Below, piece by piece: positions 52,353 to 61,463 of a stretch of DNA of 64,000 nucleotides. Position 1 is the stretch's first letter. The number at the start of each line of letters is the position of its first letter. Origin of the DNA: Pontibacterium sp049603715 (GTDB lineage Bacteria; Pseudomonadota; Gammaproteobacteria; Pseudomonadales; Balneatricaceae); assembly GCA_049603715.1 (NCBI GenBank), contig JBMYSW010000003.1:62001-126000 (forward strand), given 5' to 3'. A program made the position numbers and the translations under genes. Below the pieces are notes generated by a model, which was not told the origin of the DNA, did not search any database, and worked only from the letters and a program-made list of their open reading frames with translations.

Positions 52353-54428
52353 ATGGCGACTCAAGATTTTTTGTTTGAGCTAGGCACCGAAGAGCTGCCA
52401 CCTAAAGCGCTACTAAGCTTATCTAACGCCTTAGAAGCCGAAGTACTCAGCGGCCTTAAAGCGGCACTCGGCAAAGGGAACGAAAGCCTTGTAAGCGGGT
52501 GCAAAGTGACCTCTTACGCAGCACCACGCCGCCTTGCACTATTGATCGAAGGCTTAGCCACTGAGCTGCCCGCATCAACCATGCTAGTAACAGGCCCTCC
52601 TTCGCGCATCGCTTATGACAACGATGGCCAACCAAGTAAAGCCCTTGCTGGCTTCGCTAAAAAATGCGGCGCAGACGTTACCAGCCTAGAAGAAGTTGAC
52701 GGCAAAATGTGCTTCCGCCAAGAAACACCGGCCAAGCCAATTGCTGCGGTATTACCGGGCATCTTCTCATCAGCTCTAAACAAGCTACCGATTCCAAAGC
52801 GTATGCGTTGGGGTTCGTCTCGTGTTGAGTTTGTTCGCCCAGTTAAATGGTTGGTTATGCTATTTGGCGACCAAGTGATCGACTGTGAAATCTTAGGTGT
52901 GACAGCTGGTCGTACCACTCGCGGTCACCGATTCCACTACAACCAAAGCATCGAGCTAGGCGCACCAGCCAGCTATGCGTCAGTGCTTGAAGAAACCGGT
53001 TATGTTGTTGCCGACTTTGCTAAGCGTCGCGAAATGATTCGCAGCCAAGTAACAGAAGCAGGGCAGGCAGCAGGTGGTGTGGCACAAATCAGCGACGACC
53101 TACTAGACGAAGTAACCGCACTTAACGAATGGCCTGTAGCACTTACAGGACGTTTCGAAGAGCGCTTCTTGGATGTACCAGCTCAAGCATTGATCTCATC
53201 AATGAAAGAGCACCAAAAGTACTTCCACGTAAACGACGCAGCGGGCAACCTTATGCCGTTGTTCATTACCGTTTCGAACATCGATTCTAAAGACCCTGCA
53301 CAAGTCATCGCCGGTAACGAAAAGGTGATTCGTCCACGTCTTGCAGACGCTGCTTTCTTCTTTGAGTCAGACAAGAAGAAGACTCTTGATTCGCGAGTTG
53401 AGTCCCTTAAAACTGTTTTGTTCCAAAAAGAACTTGGCAGCATTTACGACAAAGCCGCGCGCATTGGTGCCATTGCGAGTGCTGCTGCAGCTGAGCAAAA
53501 CTACGACATCGCCAATGTTCAACGTGCAGCCCGCCTAAGTAAAACAGACTTAATGACCGAAATGGTTTACGAGTTTACTGACCTACAAGGTCTTATGGGC
53601 TACCACTATGCGCTACATGACGGCGAACACGAAGACGTTGCTAAGTCGCTAGATGAGCAATACATGCCACGCTTTGCAGGTGACGAACTGCCTCAAACAG
53701 AGCCAGGTATCGCTATTGCTATCGCAGACCGCCTAGACACACTTGTGGGTCTCTTTGGTATTAACCAGCCACCAACTGGCTCAAAAGATCCGTTTGCGCT
53801 ACGTCGTGCCGCTTTGGGCGTACTTCGTATCATCATCGAGCGTAAGCTAAGCATCGACCTAAAAGCCCTTATCGAAGTGGCAGCGGCCGCTCACCTAGAC
53901 CTGCCTGCTAAAGACACGGTTGTCGATAAAGTTTTCGACTTTATGTTGGATCGCCTTCGTGCCTTTTACGAAGAGCAGAGCATCAAAGCCGAAGCTTACC
54001 TTGCGGTACTTGCAGTTAAGCCCACAAGCCCACTGGACTTTGACGCGCGCGTACGCGCCGTTAGCCACTTCCAGACCCTAGCAGAGTCCGAAGCTTTGGC
54101 TGCAGCTAACAAGCGTGTATCTAACATTCTTAGCAAGCAAGAAGGGGAGCTTTCGTCTGAAATCAACCCAGCCCTGTTCGCCGAAGAAGCAGAGACTGCA
54201 CTAGCAAATGCACTTGTAGACATCGAGCCTCAGTTGGCGGTGTTGTCTGGCAAGCACGACTACCAAGGCGCGCTAGAGCTACTTGCAGGCCTTCGTGATG
54301 TGGTTGATACCTTCTTCGACTCGGTAATGGTTATGGCCGACGACCCAGACGTTCAACGCAACCGCCTAGCGCTGTTGAAACAGTTGCGTACATTGTTCTT
54401 AGGCGTCGCTGATATCTCAGTGCTATAA
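52353..54428 (+). CDS. glyS: Glycyl-tRNA synthetase beta subunit
   Basis: This 691-residue beta subunit binds tRNA and completes the alpha2-beta2 GlyRS. Typical segments are DFLFELGTEELPPKAL at the start, MRWGSSRVEFVRPVKWLVML in the middle and the C-terminal anticodon-binding-like domain. AAGGAG lies in the end of glyQ. A hairpin at 54441-54479 follows the stop. Confidence 0.96.
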   Translation: MATQDFLFELGTEELPPKALLSLSNALEAEVLSGLKAALGKGNESLVSGCKVTSYAAPRRLALLIEGLATELPASTMLVTGPPSRIAYDNDGQPSKALAGFAKKCGADVTSLEEVDGKMCFRQETPAKPIAAVLPGIFSSALNKLPIPKRMRWGSSRVEFVRPVKWLVMLFGDQVIDCEILGVTAGRTTRGHRFHYNQSIELGAPASYASVLEETGYVVADFAKRREMIRSQVTEAGQAAGGVAQISDDLLDEVTALNEWPVALTGRFEERFLDVPAQALISSMKEHQKYFHVNDAAGNLMPLFITVSNIDSKDPAQVIAGNEKVIRPRLADAAFFFESDKKKTLDSRVESLKTVLFQKELGSIYDKAARIGAIASAAAAEQNYDIANVQRAARLSKTDLMTEMVYEFTDLQGLMGYHYALHDGEHEDVAKSLDEQYMPRFAGDELPQTEPGIAIAIADRLDTLVGLFGINQPPTGSKDPFALRRAALGVLRIIIERKLSIDLKALIEVAAAAHLDLPAKDTVVDKVFDFMLDRLRAFYEEQSIKAEAYLAVLAVKPTSPLDFDARVRAVSHFQTLAESEALAAANKRVSNILSKQEGELSSEINPALFAEEAETALANALVDIEPQLAVLSGKHDYQGALELLAGLRDVVDTFFDSVMVMADDPDVQRNRLALLKQLRTLFLGVADISVL

Positions 54429-54440
54429 GAGAGAAAAATA

Positions 54441-54479
54441 TCCTGCTACTCAGAGCAAGGACTAGCTCATGTAGCAGGA
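54441..54479 (+). terminator. Hairpin after glyS, probable terminator
   Basis: An outer 9-bp stem TCCTGCTAC / GTAGCAGGA encloses an inner GAGC / GCTC pairing. The following AATAAATTT is only weakly T-rich. Confidence 0.6.
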
Positions 54480-54538
54480 AATAAATTTCGCCTAAAATAT
54501 CGCCTCTACGACATGGTTTTGGTAGCCTCAAGCAGTAG

Positions 54539-54554
54539 GGTTTCACGTGAAACC
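54539..54554. other. parS: parS-type ParB-binding site, intergenic
   Basis: GGTTTCACGTGAAACC is a perfect 16-bp palindrome with the 14-bp parS core. It lies between glyS and the acyltransferase gene, about 9 kb from the dnaA-rpmH gap. Confidence 0.92.
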
Positions 54555-54631
54555 GTAATGTTGACCACCTATGATTGACCCCACACAAAGCTCACGACAT
54601 ATCGTACAAATACAACATGCAAGGAGTACGC

Positions 54632-55744
54632 ATGCGAAATAAAATAAACTCACTCGAGTCACTGAGGGGGATTGCTGCGCTTTCCGTAGTACTCTATCAC
54701 TTTGATACCGAATCAGCATTTAATAACCTTTTTACTCAAAACGGTTGGCTGATGGTAGATTTCTTCTTTGTACTCTCTGGCTTTGTAATAACACTGACTT
54801 ACAGCCACAGACTAAATACCGCCCCGCAATATTTTGAATTCTCGAAAAGGCGTCTTCTCCGCCTATACCCACTACATATCGTAACGCTCACAGGGTTTAT
54901 TTGTTTCGAGTTAGCAAAATATGTTGCGAGCCATTATTTTGGGATTAATGCATCCACCCCTCCGTTCCAAGGGGATAAGACAATTGACGCATTGTTGCCT
55001 CACTTATTATTGATCCACAACTTTGTACTCGAAGACCTAACTTGGAACCGGCCAAGCTGGTCGATATCGGCGGAGTTTGTTACCTATTTGATCTTTGGTG
55101 GCCTAATGCTACTCACGACTCACAAAAGCATCCTTCGCGCGATTGGCGTCGTTACAATTATCATTAGTGCGCAAATGACACTGCAAGTCTCGGGCATGGG
55201 TACCAGTAATATCGACGGGCCAGCCCGCTGCTTCTTTGCGTTCTTTATTGGCTACCTAACGTGTAAGCTATTCATGAAGGATAATAGTGCATTAAACGCA
55301 AATGTAGCTTTTGCACTCTTGGTCAGCAGCATAGCCGTTACAATGTATGAAGACCTGTTACACGACAGCCTAAGGCCTGTTATATCGTTAATTTACGCCG
55401 CAACAATCTATGCTGTTGCTAGATCTAGACCGGAATCATATCTAATCAGGGTATTAGAAATGAAGCCTCTCGTTTATCTCGGCACGATCAGCTTTGGGGT
55501 ATATTTATGGCACATGCTGGTAATGTATGTAGCAAATACAATTATCCAACTCACGATGCGTGAATCTGTTGAATTTGTCAGAGATACACCAAACGGTATG
55601 GTATTGAAATTCGACAACCCAGCAATGGCAAACTTGAGTGTAATAGCAGTTGTACTCACATCCATTTTGCTTGCGACACTCTCGTATTACATCTTCGAAA
55701 AGCGAATCGCACAATACGGCCGCAACTCGACAAATAAACAATAA
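54632..55744 (+). CDS. Membrane acyltransferase (OafA/YrhL family)
   Basis: This 370-residue acyltransferase-3 family protein has about ten hydrophobic segments and the opening INSLESLRGIAALSVVLYHF with the conserved R/H pair, followed by FVLSGFVITL. Such enzymes acetylate or otherwise acylate surface sugars. The ATG at 54632 follows AAGGAG at six bases. Base composition and codon use are more AT-rich than in the neighbouring housekeeping genes, and the gene interrupts the usual glyS-gyrB interval, so it is likely acquired. Its target glycan is unknown. Confidence 0.88.
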   Translation: MRNKINSLESLRGIAALSVVLYHFDTESAFNNLFTQNGWLMVDFFFVLSGFVITLTYSHRLNTAPQYFEFSKRRLLRLYPLHIVTLTGFICFELAKYVASHYFGINASTPPFQGDKTIDALLPHLLLIHNFVLEDLTWNRPSWSISAEFVTYLIFGGLMLLTTHKSILRAIGVVTIIISAQMTLQVSGMGTSNIDGPARCFFAFFIGYLTCKLFMKDNSALNANVAFALLVSSIAVTMYEDLLHDSLRPVISLIYAATIYAVARSRPESYLIRVLEMKPLVYLGTISFGVYLWHMLVMYVANTIIQLTMRESVEFVRDTPNGMVLKFDNPAMANLSVIAVVLTSILLATLSYYIFEKRIAQYGRNSTNKQ

Positions 55745-55801
55745 TCGCTAGCCGCTGCTTCAGTGGATCAATGAGATGTAGGCAACTGCTAGAAGGCTAC
55801 C

Positions 55802-55833
55802 CATTCAGCCAAATCGCAAGGTGCGGCTGAATG
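55802..55833. repeat. Inverted repeat downstream of the acyltransferase gene
   Basis: A perfect 9-bp repeat CATTCAGCC / GGCTGAATG with a 14-base loop, extended by ACCC / GGGT, lies 58 bp past the stop. There is no T tract. It could mark the 3' boundary of the inserted segment. Confidence 0.4.
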
Positions 55834-55972
55834 AGCGTTTGGGTAACGCAAGAAGCGCCTCGGCCAAAGAAAAGCCTGACCAGACTCCGCATTTTCACGG
55901 GGAAGGAGTGATGGGCAAACCCTAGCCTAGCCACTCTCAGCCACACCACTCAAGATCAAAAAAGACTGATTG

Positions 55973-56665
55973 ATGAAGGCCGTAAAAACGCTATCGGTAC
56001 CTATAAGCGAGGCATTTGAGCAAGAGGCACAACTCGTCGATGCCATTAAAGCAGGGGAGCTCGACCATGCACTGCTAATCTGGCAACCCAAAGGCAAAAC
56101 CCTCGTACTGCCTGCGAGTAAACGATGGCAAACAACACCAGCGCTTAGTAAAAAGCTCGACGCTTTAGGCTGGCAGCTATTATCACGTCGCACCGGCGGA
56201 GCGCCCGTGCCGCAAACACCGGGCGTACTCAACGTCTCTCACATTTACCTTGTCAGCGACAGCTACACAATCACACAAGGCTACGAAGACTTGTGCGCAG
56301 CGCTAACGGCCTTCTTTGCCCAATACCAGCTCACAGCCGACACACATGCCACGCCGGGCGCTTATTGCGATGGCGACTACAACCTAAATATCAATGGCCA
56401 AAAAATCGTAGGGACGGCTCAGCGGGTCAGCCGCACCAAAACGAAAAACAAAATGGTGTTGGCGCAAGCCTGTATCTTGTTAGAGGGCGAGTTAAGCGAG
56501 TTAATAGCACCGGTAAACCTATGCAACCAGCATAATCAAAACCCGGATCGAATCGTTGCAGACGCTCACACAACGCTCGTAAAACAGCTTTCAGTTATGC
56601 CAACACTGGATGATTTGTGTGATACCTTGGCCCAGACATTTGAGAAAGATATTTGTGCAGGTTAG
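55973..56665 (+). CDS. Lipoate/biotin protein ligase A/B-family protein
   Basis: This 230-residue protein fits the lipoate-protein-ligase (LplA/LipM) fold. The substrate loop reads LLSRRTGGAPVPQTPGVLN, and the catalytic-type lysine is in NINGQKIVGTAQR. The loop differs from the LplA form RRxSGGGxVxHD in having GGAPVPQT, so it may act as a transferase or on another cofactor. It lacks the separate C-terminal LplA domain. An ATG at 55973 is chosen although no good ribosome binding site is visible. It converges on gyrB across a terminator. Confidence 0.75.
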   Translation: MKAVKTLSVPISEAFEQEAQLVDAIKAGELDHALLIWQPKGKTLVLPASKRWQTTPALSKKLDALGWQLLSRRTGGAPVPQTPGVLNVSHIYLVSDSYTITQGYEDLCAALTAFFAQYQLTADTHATPGAYCDGDYNLNINGQKIVGTAQRVSRTKTKNKMVLAQACILLEGELSELIAPVNLCNQHNQNPDRIVADAHTTLVKQLSVMPTLDDLCDTLAQTFEKDICAG

Positions 56666-56721
56666 TCGAGACAAAAGAGCGCGTGAGTTAAAAAACACAA
56701 ACGGCAAATAACAGACATAAA

Positions 56722-56745
56722 AAAGGCGCTCAATGAGCGCCTTTA
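56722..56745. terminator. Bidirectional terminator between the ligase-like gene and gyrB
   Basis: AAAGGCGCTC-AAT-GAGCGCCTTT forms a perfect stem with A and T tracts on the two sides, suitable for both convergent genes. Confidence 0.88.
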
Positions 56746-56763
56746 TCATATCCAGCTAACCGA

Positions 56764-59181
56764 TTAGACATCCAAGTTAGAAACGCTAAGCGCGTTGGTC
56801 TCGATGAAGTTACGGCGAGGCTCAACCTCGTCACCCATCAAGGTTGAGAACAACTGATCGGCTGCGATAGCGTCATCAATAGTCACTTGCAACATGCGAC
56901 GATGGTCTGGATCCATCGTGGTTTCCCAAAGCTGGTCTGGGTTCATCTCACCCAGTCCTTTGTATCGCTGAATGTAGTGGCCGCGACGAGAAAGGTCGAG
57001 TAGCCAGTTTAGGCCTTGCTCAAAGTCAAACAGCTCACGAGTACGCTCACCACGTTTTAGGTAAGCACCTGGCTCAATCAGCTGGCTTAGCTGCTCGGCC
57101 ATTTCGGTGATCGCAGCATACTCCTTAGAAGCAAAGAAGTCGGCGCCCAAACGGGTTTCGTGGTTAATACTATGCTGAGTCACGATCAACTCAGGTACGT
57201 GAACGCTTTGCTCTTTATCCCACACCGTACGAACACGGTAATGAGTCGCGCTGTCGCCCAACGGCGCAAGCTTTTCGTCAAAGGCATCAACCCAAGCAGA
57301 AACTTGTTCTTCGCTCTTAAGCGCTTCGGATTCGAGCTTAGGCATACCTAGGAGCTGTTTTAGCGCAAGGATAGGGTAAACACGTGACAAACGGCTAAAG
57401 ATGCCCTGAACGGCTCTGAACTCGTGTACGATCTTCTCGAACTCAACACCTGAGATTCCCGGTGCGTCAGCGTTTACATGCAGGCTGGTACCGTCAAGCG
57501 CCCCTTGTAGCAAGTACTTATCTAGCGCGTCGTCATCTTTGAGGTACTGCTCTTGCTTACCTTTTTTGATTTTGTACAAAGGTGGCTGAGCAATGTAGAT
57601 GTGACCACGCTCAACTAACTCTGGCATTTGCCTAAAGAAGAAGGTCAGTAGCAGGGTACGAATGTGTGAGCCGTCGACGTCGGCATCGGTCATGATAATG
57701 ATGCTGTGGTAACGCAACTTATCAGGGTTATACTCTTCGCAACCAATACCACAACCCAAGGCAGTAATCAGGGTACCCACTTCTGCCGAGCTTAGCATCT
57801 TATCGAAGCGTGCTTTTTCGACATTAAGGATTTTACCTTTAAGCGGCAAAATCGCTTGAGTTTTACGCGCACGACCTTGCTTAGCCGAACCACCCGCAGA
57901 GTCACCCTCCACAAGGTAAAGTTCAGAAAGCGCAGGGTCTTTCTCTTGGCAGTCAGCGAGCTTACCTGGCAAACCCGCGATATCGAGAGCACCTTTGCGG
58001 CGGGTCATTTCACGGGCTTTACGCGCCGCTTCACGAGCACGGGCGGCATCAATCATCTTAGATACAACGGCTTTTGCGTCTTGCGGGTTTTCTTGCAAGA
58101 AGTCGCTCAGCAGTTGACCCATGGTTTGCTCAACGGCGGTTTTCACCTCAGACGATACCAACTTGTCTTTGGTTTGCGACGAGAACTTAGGGTCGGGCAC
58201 TTTAACCGAAACAATCGCCGTTAGACCTTCACGGCAGTCGTCGCCAGTGGTCGAAATTTTGCCGGTCTTGTTAAGGCTTTCAGATTCGATGTAAGCGTTT
58301 AGGCAACGCGTAAGCGCGGTACGGAAGCCCGATAGGTGAGTACCGCCATCGCGCTGTGGAATGTTGTTGGTAAAGCAGTGAATACTTTCTTGGAAGCTGT
58401 CGTTCCACTGCATCGCCACTTCAACACCCACACCGTTTTCGTGCATGGTAGTGAAGTGGAAGATTTTGTTAACCGTGGTTTTGCTTTGGTTTAGAAACTC
58501 AACAAAGGCACTCAAACCACCGTCGTAGCCAAAGAGTTCTTCTTTGCCCGTGCGGTCATCGGTTAAGCGAATACGCACACCTGCGTTTAGGAACGACAGC
58601 TCGCGCAGACGTTTAGCCAAAATCTCGAAGTGGAAGTTCACATCGCTAAAAGTTTCTTGCGACGGTACAAATCGAACATGGGTACCGGTTGTATCGGTTT
58701 CGCCAATGACGGCTAGAGGTGCTTTCGCAACGCCATGTTCAAACGTAATTTCGTGTACCTTGCCACCGCGGCGAATAGTGAGCTTAAGCTCGCTTGAAAG
58801 GGCGTTTACCACCGATACACCTACACCGTGCAAACCGCCCGATACTTTGTAGGTGTTATCGTCAAACTTACCGCCGGCGTGCAGTACGGTCATGATAACT
58901 TCGGCAGCCGATACACCTTCTTCGTGCATTTCGGTTGGAATACCACGGCCGTTATCGGCAACAGAAACACTGCCATCTGCGTGGATTTTTACTTTAATCT
59001 CACTACAGTGGCCCGCGAGGGCTTCGTCAATCGAGTTATCTACGATCTCAAATACCATGTGGTGCAGGCCAGTGCCATCGTCCGTATCGCCGATGTACAT
59101 GCCTGGGCGCTTACGCACGGCATCTAGGCCTTTTAAAACTTTAATACTGGATGAGTCGTAGTTTTGATTGTCGTCGCTCAT
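56764..59181 (-). CDS. gyrB: DNA gyrase subunit B
   Basis: This 805-residue ATPase subunit of gyrase supercoils DNA with GyrA. It has the GHKL ATPase domain (GLDAVRKRPGMYIGDT, NGRGIPTEMHEE), the transducer, and the TOPRIM domain (YLVEGDSAGGSAKQGR, then MTDADVDGSHIRTLLLTFF). The C-terminus carries the usual YKGLGEMNPDQLWETTMDP. It follows recF on the same strand, the standard dnaA-dnaN-recF-gyrB order. Confidence 0.98.
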   Translation of the reverse strand: MSDDNQNYDSSSIKVLKGLDAVRKRPGMYIGDTDDGTGLHHMVFEIVDNSIDEALAGHCSEIKVKIHADGSVSVADNGRGIPTEMHEEGVSAAEVIMTVLHAGGKFDDNTYKVSGGLHGVGVSVVNALSSELKLTIRRGGKVHEITFEHGVAKAPLAVIGETDTTGTHVRFVPSQETFSDVNFHFEILAKRLRELSFLNAGVRIRLTDDRTGKEELFGYDGGLSAFVEFLNQSKTTVNKIFHFTTMHENGVGVEVAMQWNDSFQESIHCFTNNIPQRDGGTHLSGFRTALTRCLNAYIESESLNKTGKISTTGDDCREGLTAIVSVKVPDPKFSSQTKDKLVSSEVKTAVEQTMGQLLSDFLQENPQDAKAVVSKMIDAARAREAARKAREMTRRKGALDIAGLPGKLADCQEKDPALSELYLVEGDSAGGSAKQGRARKTQAILPLKGKILNVEKARFDKMLSSAEVGTLITALGCGIGCEEYNPDKLRYHSIIIMTDADVDGSHIRTLLLTFFFRQMPELVERGHIYIAQPPLYKIKKGKQEQYLKDDDALDKYLLQGALDGTSLHVNADAPGISGVEFEKIVHEFRAVQGIFSRLSRVYPILALKQLLGMPKLESEALKSEEQVSAWVDAFDEKLAPLGDSATHYRVRTVWDKEQSVHVPELIVTQHSINHETRLGADFFASKEYAAITEMAEQLSQLIEPGAYLKRGERTRELFDFEQGLNWLLDLSRRGHYIQRYKGLGEMNPDQLWETTMDPDHRRMLQVTIDDAIAADQLFSTLMGDEVEPRRNFIETNALSVSNLDV

Positions 59182-59200
59182 TCATGAATCCTCGTATCGA

Positions 59201-60292
59201 TCATACACGCTCAATTTCGCCGCTTTGTACACGAAAATGGGCAAGTTCCGTGCTTGGTTGCCAAAAGTCTGCGACTGAGTTGGCATCCACGCAAGTAATA
59301 AAACACTGGCTCTCGCTTTGCTCTAAAAACTGACAAAAACGTTGTCCGTGTTCAGCATCCAGCTCTGCCGGGAGGTCGTCGACCAAAAACACACAGGTGC
59401 GCCCCGACATACGATTAAACAAAGCCCCTTGAGCCAGCTTGAGGGCGCTTACCGTTAATTTTTTTTGTCCGCGTGAAAGGCGATCGGCCGCAGTAAGGCC
59501 ATCGGCTTTTACGCGCAAGTCGGCCCGCTGAGGACCGTGACTCGAAAACCCTTGCTTTAGGTCTCGCGCAAAGTCGTTGGCGAGCACTTGGTCTAGGTCG
59601 GTTTTATCATCCCAACCGCGAGCAAAGGTGAGTGTAAATTCTATGTTAGGTAAGAGTACCGCCGCGATGCGTTTAAACTCTTCGGTTAAGGCGGCCAAGT
59701 AGGTCTCGCGTAGCTCCGTGACCTTTAGCGACAGGTGCACTAACTCGGCGTCCCATGTTTGCCTTTCTAACTCACTGATATTACCACATTTCAGCAAGCT
59801 ATTGCGCTGTTTCAATGCTCTTCTGAAGGCTCTCCAGAGGTTTACAAAGCTTTGATTAGCATAAAACACACCCCAATCAATAAACTGGCGTCTAACACTG
59901 GGTGAGCCGTCTAATAATTGGAAGGTCGTGCTATCAATTACCTGTAAAGGAATCAGCTGTGCCAACTCAGAAAGCGCCATATCTTCGTTTGCAAAACGAA
60001 TGCGGTGGCTACCATCTAGGTTACGTTCCACCCCCAATGTTTGAGCGGTGGACAAAGATCGGCCGCCAAAAACAGAGCCAGAAACAACGCAGGCTTGTTC
60101 GCCGCGTTGAACATAATGGCGTGTTTGTGTGGAACGAAACGAGCGGGCTAAACCCAACAAGTGAATCGCTTCAAGCAAGCTGGTTTTTCCGCTGCCGTTG
60201 GGGCCACAGATAATATTAACGCGAGGAGAAAAGGTAAGCTGCGCGTGCTTTAAATTACGCACACGCAGCACCTGAAGAGAGGCAATGGTCAT
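59201..60292 (-). CDS. recF: DNA replication and repair protein RecF
   Basis: This 363-residue SMC-like ATPase helps load RecA at gaps. Walker A is GPNGSGKTSLLEA, the signature region is LSRGQKKLTVSALKLAQ, and Walker B lies in VFLVDDLPAELD. It is located between dnaN and gyrB with short spacings. Confidence 0.96.
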   Translation of the reverse strand: MTIASLQVLRVRNLKHAQLTFSPRVNIICGPNGSGKTSLLEAIHLLGLARSFRSTQTRHYVQRGEQACVVSGSVFGGRSLSTAQTLGVERNLDGSHRIRFANEDMALSELAQLIPLQVIDSTTFQLLDGSPSVRRQFIDWGVFYANQSFVNLWRAFRRALKQRNSLLKCGNISELERQTWDAELVHLSLKVTELRETYLAALTEEFKRIAAVLLPNIEFTLTFARGWDDKTDLDQVLANDFARDLKQGFSSHGPQRADLRVKADGLTAADRLSRGQKKLTVSALKLAQGALFNRMSGRTCVFLVDDLPAELDAEHGQRFCQFLEQSESQCFITCVDANSVADFWQPSTELAHFRVQSGEIERV

Positions 60293-60326
60293 GAAAGGTC
60301 GCTACAAGCGAATGCTCACACGGCCA

Positions 60327-61430
60327 TTACATACGCATTGGCATAACAACGTAAAGCGAGCCAGGCTCGACTTCGCTGTTGATAAGCGCACTGCTGTTAG
60401 AGTCGTACAGGGTAAAGCGCACTTCGTCTGAGTCCAGAATCGAAAGTACGTCCATCAAGTAATTAACGTTAAAGCTAATTTCGAGCGCTTCGCCGTCGTA
60501 ATCTACCGCAATGGTCTCTTCTGCGTATTCTTGGTCTGGATTATTAGCCATAACCTTGAGTAGACCGGGTTCAAGTATTAAGCGGACGCCGCGGTACTTC
60601 TCGTTCGACAAGATCGCAATACGGCTAAACACCTGACGTAATGCCGCACGATCGCCGATCATGACTTTGTCGCCATTGGTCGGAATCACACGAGAATACT
60701 CAGGGAAGGTCGCATCGACACGCTTAGTGGTGTAGAGGTAACCACCCACTTGAGCACGTACGTGGGAAGCACCAATAATCAGTTCGATTTCTTCGTCGCC
60801 TTGAGCCAACAAACGGGCGAGCTCAAGAATACCTTTACGCGGTACGATCAATTGCTGTTTTGGCTGATCGTTATTCTCAACCGGCGTCACACAGGTGGCA
60901 AGGCGGTGACCGTCGGTCGCAACGGTGCGCAGCTGCGGGCCGTCAAGCTCAAGCAGCATACCGTTTAGGTAGTAGCGCACGTCTTGTTGCGCCATCGAGA
61001 AAGCCGCTTTATCGATGATGCGACGCAAGTCGCCCTGTGGCAAACGCACCTTAAAGGTTTCGTCTACATCAACGATGTTAGGGAAGTCTGTCGCAGGTAG
61101 TGTTGAAAGAGTAAACGAGCTTCGACCGGCTTTAACCGTCAGCTTGCTGTCGCTCAGTTCAAACTGAATAGAAACGGCGTCTGGCAGCGATTTACAGATG
61201 TCCATCAACTTACGGGCAGGCACCGTGATAGAACCCGGTTCAGCCGGTTCTTCAAGGGTTACATGGCCTACCAACTCAACTTCGAGGTCGGTACCCGTTA
61301 GCGATAGCTCTTGGCCGTCGGTTGCCAGTAAGACATTCGACAACACAGGCAATGTACTTTTGCGTTCGACAACACCTGCCACAAGCTGTAGCGGTTTAAT
61401 AAGCGCTTCTCGCGAGATAACAAATTTCAT
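60327..61430 (-). CDS. dnaN: DNA polymerase III sliding clamp (beta subunit)
   Basis: This 367-residue protein forms the dimeric clamp that holds polymerase on DNA. Three similar domains are visible, opening with MKFVISREALIKPLQLVAGV and ending with the family-typical YVVMPMRM. It lies 33 bp after dnaA on the same strand. Confidence 0.98.
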   Translation of the reverse strand: MKFVISREALIKPLQLVAGVVERKSTLPVLSNVLLATDGQELSLTGTDLEVELVGHVTLEEPAEPGSITVPARKLMDICKSLPDAVSIQFELSDSKLTVKAGRSSFTLSTLPATDFPNIVDVDETFKVRLPQGDLRRIIDKAAFSMAQQDVRYYLNGMLLELDGPQLRTVATDGHRLATCVTPVENNDQPKQQLIVPRKGILELARLLAQGDEEIELIIGASHVRAQVGGYLYTTKRVDATFPEYSRVIPTNGDKVMIGDRAALRQVFSRIAILSNEKYRGVRLILEPGLLKVMANNPDQEYAEETIAVDYDGEALEISFNVNYLMDVLSILDSDEVRFTLYDSNSSALINSEVEPGSLYVVMPMRM

Positions 61431-61463
61431 CGAATGCCACCTTTATATTCGCACATCTGTAAT

